Made by a program: the position numbers and the translations under genes
The notes under the pieces: model-generated
Told to the model about the DNA's origin: nothing
The model's database searches: none
Seen by the model: the letters and a program-made list of their open reading frames with translations, nothing else
Source of the DNA: Methylococcales bacterium
Lineage (GTDB): Bacteria > Pseudomonadota > Gammaproteobacteria > Methylococcales > Methylomonadaceae
Direction: 5' to 3'
Length of the DNA stretch: 9,279 nucleotides
NCBI GenBank assembly: GCA_023146575.1
Contig: JAGLBU010000039.1
Span: 1-9,279 of the forward strand
Shown here: one piece after another, positions 6,899-9,279 of the stretch
Position numbering within the stretch: the stretch's first letter is position 1
Layout of the letters: the number at the start of each line of letters is the position of its first letter

Positions 6899-7702
6899 TT
6901 ACGATTTTCTAACTTCTTTTATCATTTCATAAGCTTTAGTGATTTGTTGGGTTTTTTCAGTCGCTAATGTCATCATTGATTCGGGTAAGCCTTTTGCAGC
7001 GAGTTTATCAGGGTGATTTTGACTAATTAGAGTCCGATAAGCTTTTTTAATTTCAGCATCACTGTTGCTAGAACTTACCCCTAACACTTCGTAAGCATCC
7101 TTAAGGTTATTTTTGGAATATAATGCCGCGTTTGATTGCTGTTGATAATATTGCTGAAAACGATGTTGGGCTTGAACACGACGTTTCATGCGTAAATATT
7201 GGCGTTGAGGGAGTTTAAAATGTTGACAAATTTTAAGCAATAACGCTTCTTCATTATCATGCAAATAGCCATCCGCAAAAGCGGCTTGCACCTGAATTTC
7301 TAAAAACATGATCGGCAAATGTTTTCGGTGGCCACAGTGCTTTTGAAAGTCATTTAACGTTTTTATGAGTGGAAAATCATCTTTTTTACCCTCATTAAAC
7401 AGTGCAATAGCCTCATTACGCATTTCAGGGGTTAATTGCATTTGATCCATAATATGCGTGGCTAAGTCAATTTCAGCTTTTGAAACAATACCATCGGCTT
7501 TCGCAAGATGCCCCATAACAGGAAAAGTGGTGGCAAAAAAAACCTGCTGTACACTTTGTTGTTCTTCTACGTTAAGATACGCAAGTGAACGTGTTTTTAC
7601 TCTATCAATTAGGTGTCCAAGAGCCCCTCCTATGACCGCACCGAGGCCATGACCAATCATAAACCCTGCTATTGCGCCAAATGCTTTGCCTTTCCAACTC
7701 AT
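6899..7702 (-). CDS. djlA: DjlA, membrane-anchored J-domain co-chaperone
   Basis: This 267-residue protein has the three-part DjlA layout. A Gly-rich N-terminal membrane segment spans about 7-31 (AFGAIAGFMIGHGLGAVIGG), followed by a basic stretch. A TerB-like helical domain covers about 48-170, with acidic KADGIVSKAEID (68-79) and FADGYLHDNEE (142-152) loops. A linker rich in Gln follows, then a C-terminal J domain from about 202 to the end with the DnaK-stimulating HPD triad at 230-232. DjlA is an inner-membrane type III DnaJ protein facing the cytoplasm that works with DnaK and, in E. coli, affects Rcs envelope-stress signalling and capsule. AGGA about 11 nt before the ATG is a plausible ribosome binding site. 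The gene is divergent from purC. Confidence 0.93.
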   Translation of the reverse strand: MSWKGKAFGAIAGFMIGHGLGAVIGGALGHLIDRVKTRSLAYLNVEEQQSVQQVFFATTFPVMGHLAKADGIVSKAEIDLATHIMDQMQLTPEMRNEAIALFNEGKKDDFPLIKTLNDFQKHCGHRKHLPIMFLEIQVQAAFADGYLHDNEEALLLKICQHFKLPQRQYLRMKRRVQAQHRFQQYYQQQSNAALYSKNNLKDAYEVLGVSSSNSDAEIKKAYRTLISQNHPDKLAAKGLPESMMTLATEKTQQITKAYEMIKEVRKS

Positions 7703-7716
7703 GTTTTTTTAAATCC

Positions 7717-7732
7717 TGTAAGACGTTTTACA
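7717..7732. promoter_or_regulatory. Imperfect 16-bp palindrome between djlA and purC (possible operator)
   Basis: TGTAAGACGTTTTACA is symmetrical at 14 of 16 positions around a central ACGT. It lies 14 bp before djlA and 43 bp before purC. Central-CG symmetry with AACGTT-like character is typical of LacI/PurR-family operators, and PurR controls purC in E. coli, but the outer arms do not match the E. coli PurR box. Regulation is inferred. Confidence 0.35.
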
Positions 7733-7756
7733 AAAAGTGATAAAATTAACCGATTG

Positions 7757-7762
7757 ATTATA
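7757..7762 (-). promoter_or_regulatory. Possible -10 element for djlA
   Basis: A perfect TATAAT is read on the minus strand 55 bp before the djlA start codon. No convincing -35 hexamer is seen at 16-18 bp. The predicted start near 7750 would place the palindrome at 7717-7732 downstream of it, inside the 5' leader. Confidence 0.3.
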
Positions 7763-7775
7763 CCTAAAAAAGATT

Positions 7776-8663
7776 ATGAACATTCCTGAAACATTGTATG
7801 AATCCTCTTTATCGTCTTTACGTTTACTCGCAAAAGGCAAAGTACGCGATATTTATGAAATAGATGAAGATTATATGTTAATCGTGACCACGGATCGGTT
7901 ATCCGCTTTTGATGTTATTTTACCTGAGCCTATCCCTGGTAAAGGCTGTGTCTTAACCAATGTCTCTAATTTTTGGTTTTATAAAACCAATGCTTTAATT
8001 GCTAATCACCTAAAAAATATCCCTTTAGAAGCGGTTATTCCGAATGATGCCGACTTAGCACAAGTACAAGGGCGGGCGATTGTGGTAAAACGCTTAACGC
8101 CTTTACCTGTTGAAGCCATTGTTCGAGGCTATTTAATCGGTTCAGGCTGGAAAGATTACCAAAAAACAGGAAAAATTTGCGACCTTCAATTACCAGAAGG
8201 CTTGCGGCAAGCGCAAAAACTACCAGAAGCATTGTATACGCCTTCTAGCAAAGCAGAAATCGGTGCGCATGATGAAAATATTAGCTTTGAACGCACTGTT
8301 GAATTATTAGGCTTAGAAATCGCTAAAAAGGTGCGTGACATGAGTCTTAAAATCTATCAAGAAGCCTCTGATTATGCTATAGAGCGCGGAATTATTATTG
8401 CTGACACCAAGTTTGAATTTGGGGTTGATTCGCGTAATAAATTGTATTTAATTGATGAGGTGTTAACCCCTGATTCCTCGCGTTTTTGGGCGATTGAACA
8501 CTATAAAGTCGGCATTAGTCCGCCAAGTTTTGATAAGCAATACATTCGTGATTATTTAGAAAATTTGGAGTGGGATAAAACCGCGCCTGCACCGATATTA
8601 CCTGAATCGGTTCGATTGAAATGCGCTGAAAAATATCGTGAAGCTGAAGAAAAATTAATTTAA
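7776..8663 (+). CDS. purC: Phosphoribosylaminoimidazole-succinocarboxamide synthase
   Basis: SAICAR synthase joins CAIR and aspartate using ATP in de novo purine synthesis, in the cytoplasm. The 295-residue protein is of the long type, like yeast Ade1, and not the shorter 237-residue E. coli type. Signature segments are in order: GKVRDIYE (21-28) for nucleotide binding, TTDRLSAFDVILPEPIPGKG (38-57), PVEAIVRGYLIGSGWKDY in the middle (the SAICAR synthetase signature region), then GIIIADTKFEFG and LIDEVLTPDSSRFW, which hold the ATP- and Mg-binding acidic residues. The ATG at 7776 gives the normal N-terminus; the upstream AAAAAAG is only a weak ribosome binding site. It starts a plus-strand run with pncC and pqqD. 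No strong plus-strand promoter was recognised in the 73-bp gap. Confidence 0.97.
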   Translation: MNIPETLYESSLSSLRLLAKGKVRDIYEIDEDYMLIVTTDRLSAFDVILPEPIPGKGCVLTNVSNFWFYKTNALIANHLKNIPLEAVIPNDADLAQVQGRAIVVKRLTPLPVEAIVRGYLIGSGWKDYQKTGKICDLQLPEGLRQAQKLPEALYTPSSKAEIGAHDENISFERTVELLGLEIAKKVRDMSLKIYQEASDYAIERGIIIADTKFEFGVDSRNKLYLIDEVLTPDSSRFWAIEHYKVGISPPSFDKQYIRDYLENLEWDKTAPAPILPESVRLKCAEKYREAEEKLI

Positions 8664-8682
8664 GCTGAGAGGAAACGTTGTC

Positions 8683-9162
8683 ATGGACGCTAAATTAAAA
8701 TCCTTAATCACCGAACTTGGGCAAAAATTACAATACAAAAAACGTACATTAGCGGTTGCTGAATCGTGTACGGGTGGGGGGATTTCTCATGCAATCACTG
8801 ATATTGCTGGCAGTTCCCTTTGGTTTGACTGTGGCTTTGTCACCTATAGTAATCAATCTAAAATAAATATGCTGGGGCTTAATCCTAAAACATTAGAGGA
8901 TTTTGGTGCTGTCAGTGAGAATACGGCATTAGAAATGGTACAAGGGGCGCTGAAAAAAAGCCAAGTCGATATTGCTATCGCAGTCACAGGGATTGCAGGG
9001 CCTTCAGGAGGAAGTTCTGATAAACCCATTGGGACAGTTTTTATCGCGTGGCAAAATAAAAATAGCCCGGCGGTGGTCAAACAATATTTATTTGAGGGTA
9101 ATCGTGAGGCGATTCGACAACAAGTGATTGTTCACGCCTTAAAAGGGGTTAAAATACCCTGA
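8683..9162 (+). CDS. pncC: Nicotinamide-nucleotide amidase (C-terminal CinA domain protein)
   Basis: PncC deamidates nicotinamide mononucleotide to nicotinate mononucleotide, recycling the NMN released by bacterial DNA ligase into NAD. The 159-residue protein is a stand-alone CinA C-terminal domain, close in size to E. coli PncC/YgaD. It carries the family motifs AVAESCTGGGISHAI (24-38), with the Ser-Cys-Thr-Gly-Gly active-site loop, GFVTYSNQSK (51-60) and VTGIAGPSGG (101-110), followed by KPIGTVFIAW. The N-terminal molybdopterin-like domain of full CinA is absent, as in other gammaproteobacteria. GAGAGGA upstream of the ATG is a good ribosome binding site. It follows purC by 19 nt, and no terminator is visible before pqqD. 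In many gammaproteobacteria this gene sits beside recA, which is not seen here. Confidence 0.93.
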   Translation: MDAKLKSLITELGQKLQYKKRTLAVAESCTGGGISHAITDIAGSSLWFDCGFVTYSNQSKINMLGLNPKTLEDFGAVSENTALEMVQGALKKSQVDIAIAVTGIAGPSGGSSDKPIGTVFIAWQNKNSPAVVKQYLFEGNREAIRQQVIVHALKGVKIP

Positions 9163-9190
9163 TTCAATCTTTTATATATTCAAAATTATT

Positions 9191-9279
9191 ATGGCGCTTA
9201 ATAAAATCCTACCGCTAAAATTTTCTCCTATGCATCGATTGCAATGGGAAGAAGCCCAACAAAAAGATATTATTTTATA
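9191..9279 (+). CDS. pqqD: PqqD, PQQ peptide chaperone (3'-truncated by window edge)
   Basis: The first 29 codons are visible before the window ends. They encode an N-terminus reading ...LPLKFSPMHRLQWEEAQQKDIIL, which matches the highly characteristic PqqD opening (P-x-F/H-RLQWE-AQ followed by hydrophobic residues and Tyr). PqqD is the small winged-helix RRE protein that binds the precursor peptide PqqA and presents it to the radical SAM enzyme PqqE in pyrroloquinoline quinone synthesis. The ATG lies 28 nt after pncC; no clear Shine-Dalgarno is seen. The gene is not preceded by pqqC, unlike in many pqqABCDE clusters. A PqqD-like recognition protein of another RiPP pathway is the alternative, but the RLQWEEAQ stretch favours true PqqD. 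Confidence 0.8.
   Translation, partial: MALNKILPLKFSPMHRLQWEEAQQKDIIL

Noticed and set aside
1..9279. Mobile elements, CRISPR arrays, tRNA or rRNA genes
   Set aside because: No transposase-like frame, spaced repeat array or cloverleaf was seen in any gap between genes.

Overview
The window looks like an ordinary chromosomal segment of an AT-rich gammaproteobacterium. The RNase E keeps the E. coli-type catalytic core, with its catalytic and zinc residues at the same numbers. DjlA and an E. coli-type C-terminal CinA/PncC protein fit the same group. At the right edge the first 29 codons of a PqqD-like protein are visible, so the host probably makes PQQ. A low-GC, PQQ-making gammaproteobacterium would fit a methylotroph such as the Methylococcales, but this placement is an inference. 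No mobile element, CRISPR array, tRNA or rRNA is visible.

Layout, left to right. The C-terminal part of a SulP anion permease with its STAS domain (1-918, +) converges on a full-length but short-tailed ribonuclease E gene (965-3148, -), with a hairpin between the two stops. RNase E is preceded by a gene-free leader of about 460 nt (3149-3672). The leader has a good sigma70-type promoter and several potential hairpins, recalling the autoregulatory rne leader of E. coli, although its sequence homology was not tested. Next is a tight three-gene minus-strand operon (6040 to 3673): a CmoA-like SAM enzyme, an ICMT/PEMT-like integral-membrane methyltransferase and a CPBP (Rce1/CAAX-type) intramembrane protease. 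It is followed by a monocistronic lipoprotein with a PsbP-like look (6207-6809, -) and by djlA (6899-7702, -).

djlA is divergent from purC across a 73-bp gap that carries a 16-bp imperfect palindrome. To the right a plus-strand run holds purC (SAICAR synthase), pncC (NMN amidase) and the start of pqqD, with gaps of 19 and 28 nt, so these three may be co-transcribed.

The part most worth attention is the CmoA-like / ICMT-like / CPBP operon. It places relatives of the two enzymes that finish eukaryotic CAAX processing (Rce1 protease and ICMT methyltransferase) next to a paralogue of carboxy-SAM synthase. The families are recognisable from motifs. A joint function has not been shown and is proposed here only as a hypothesis. 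The remaining genes are housekeeping.
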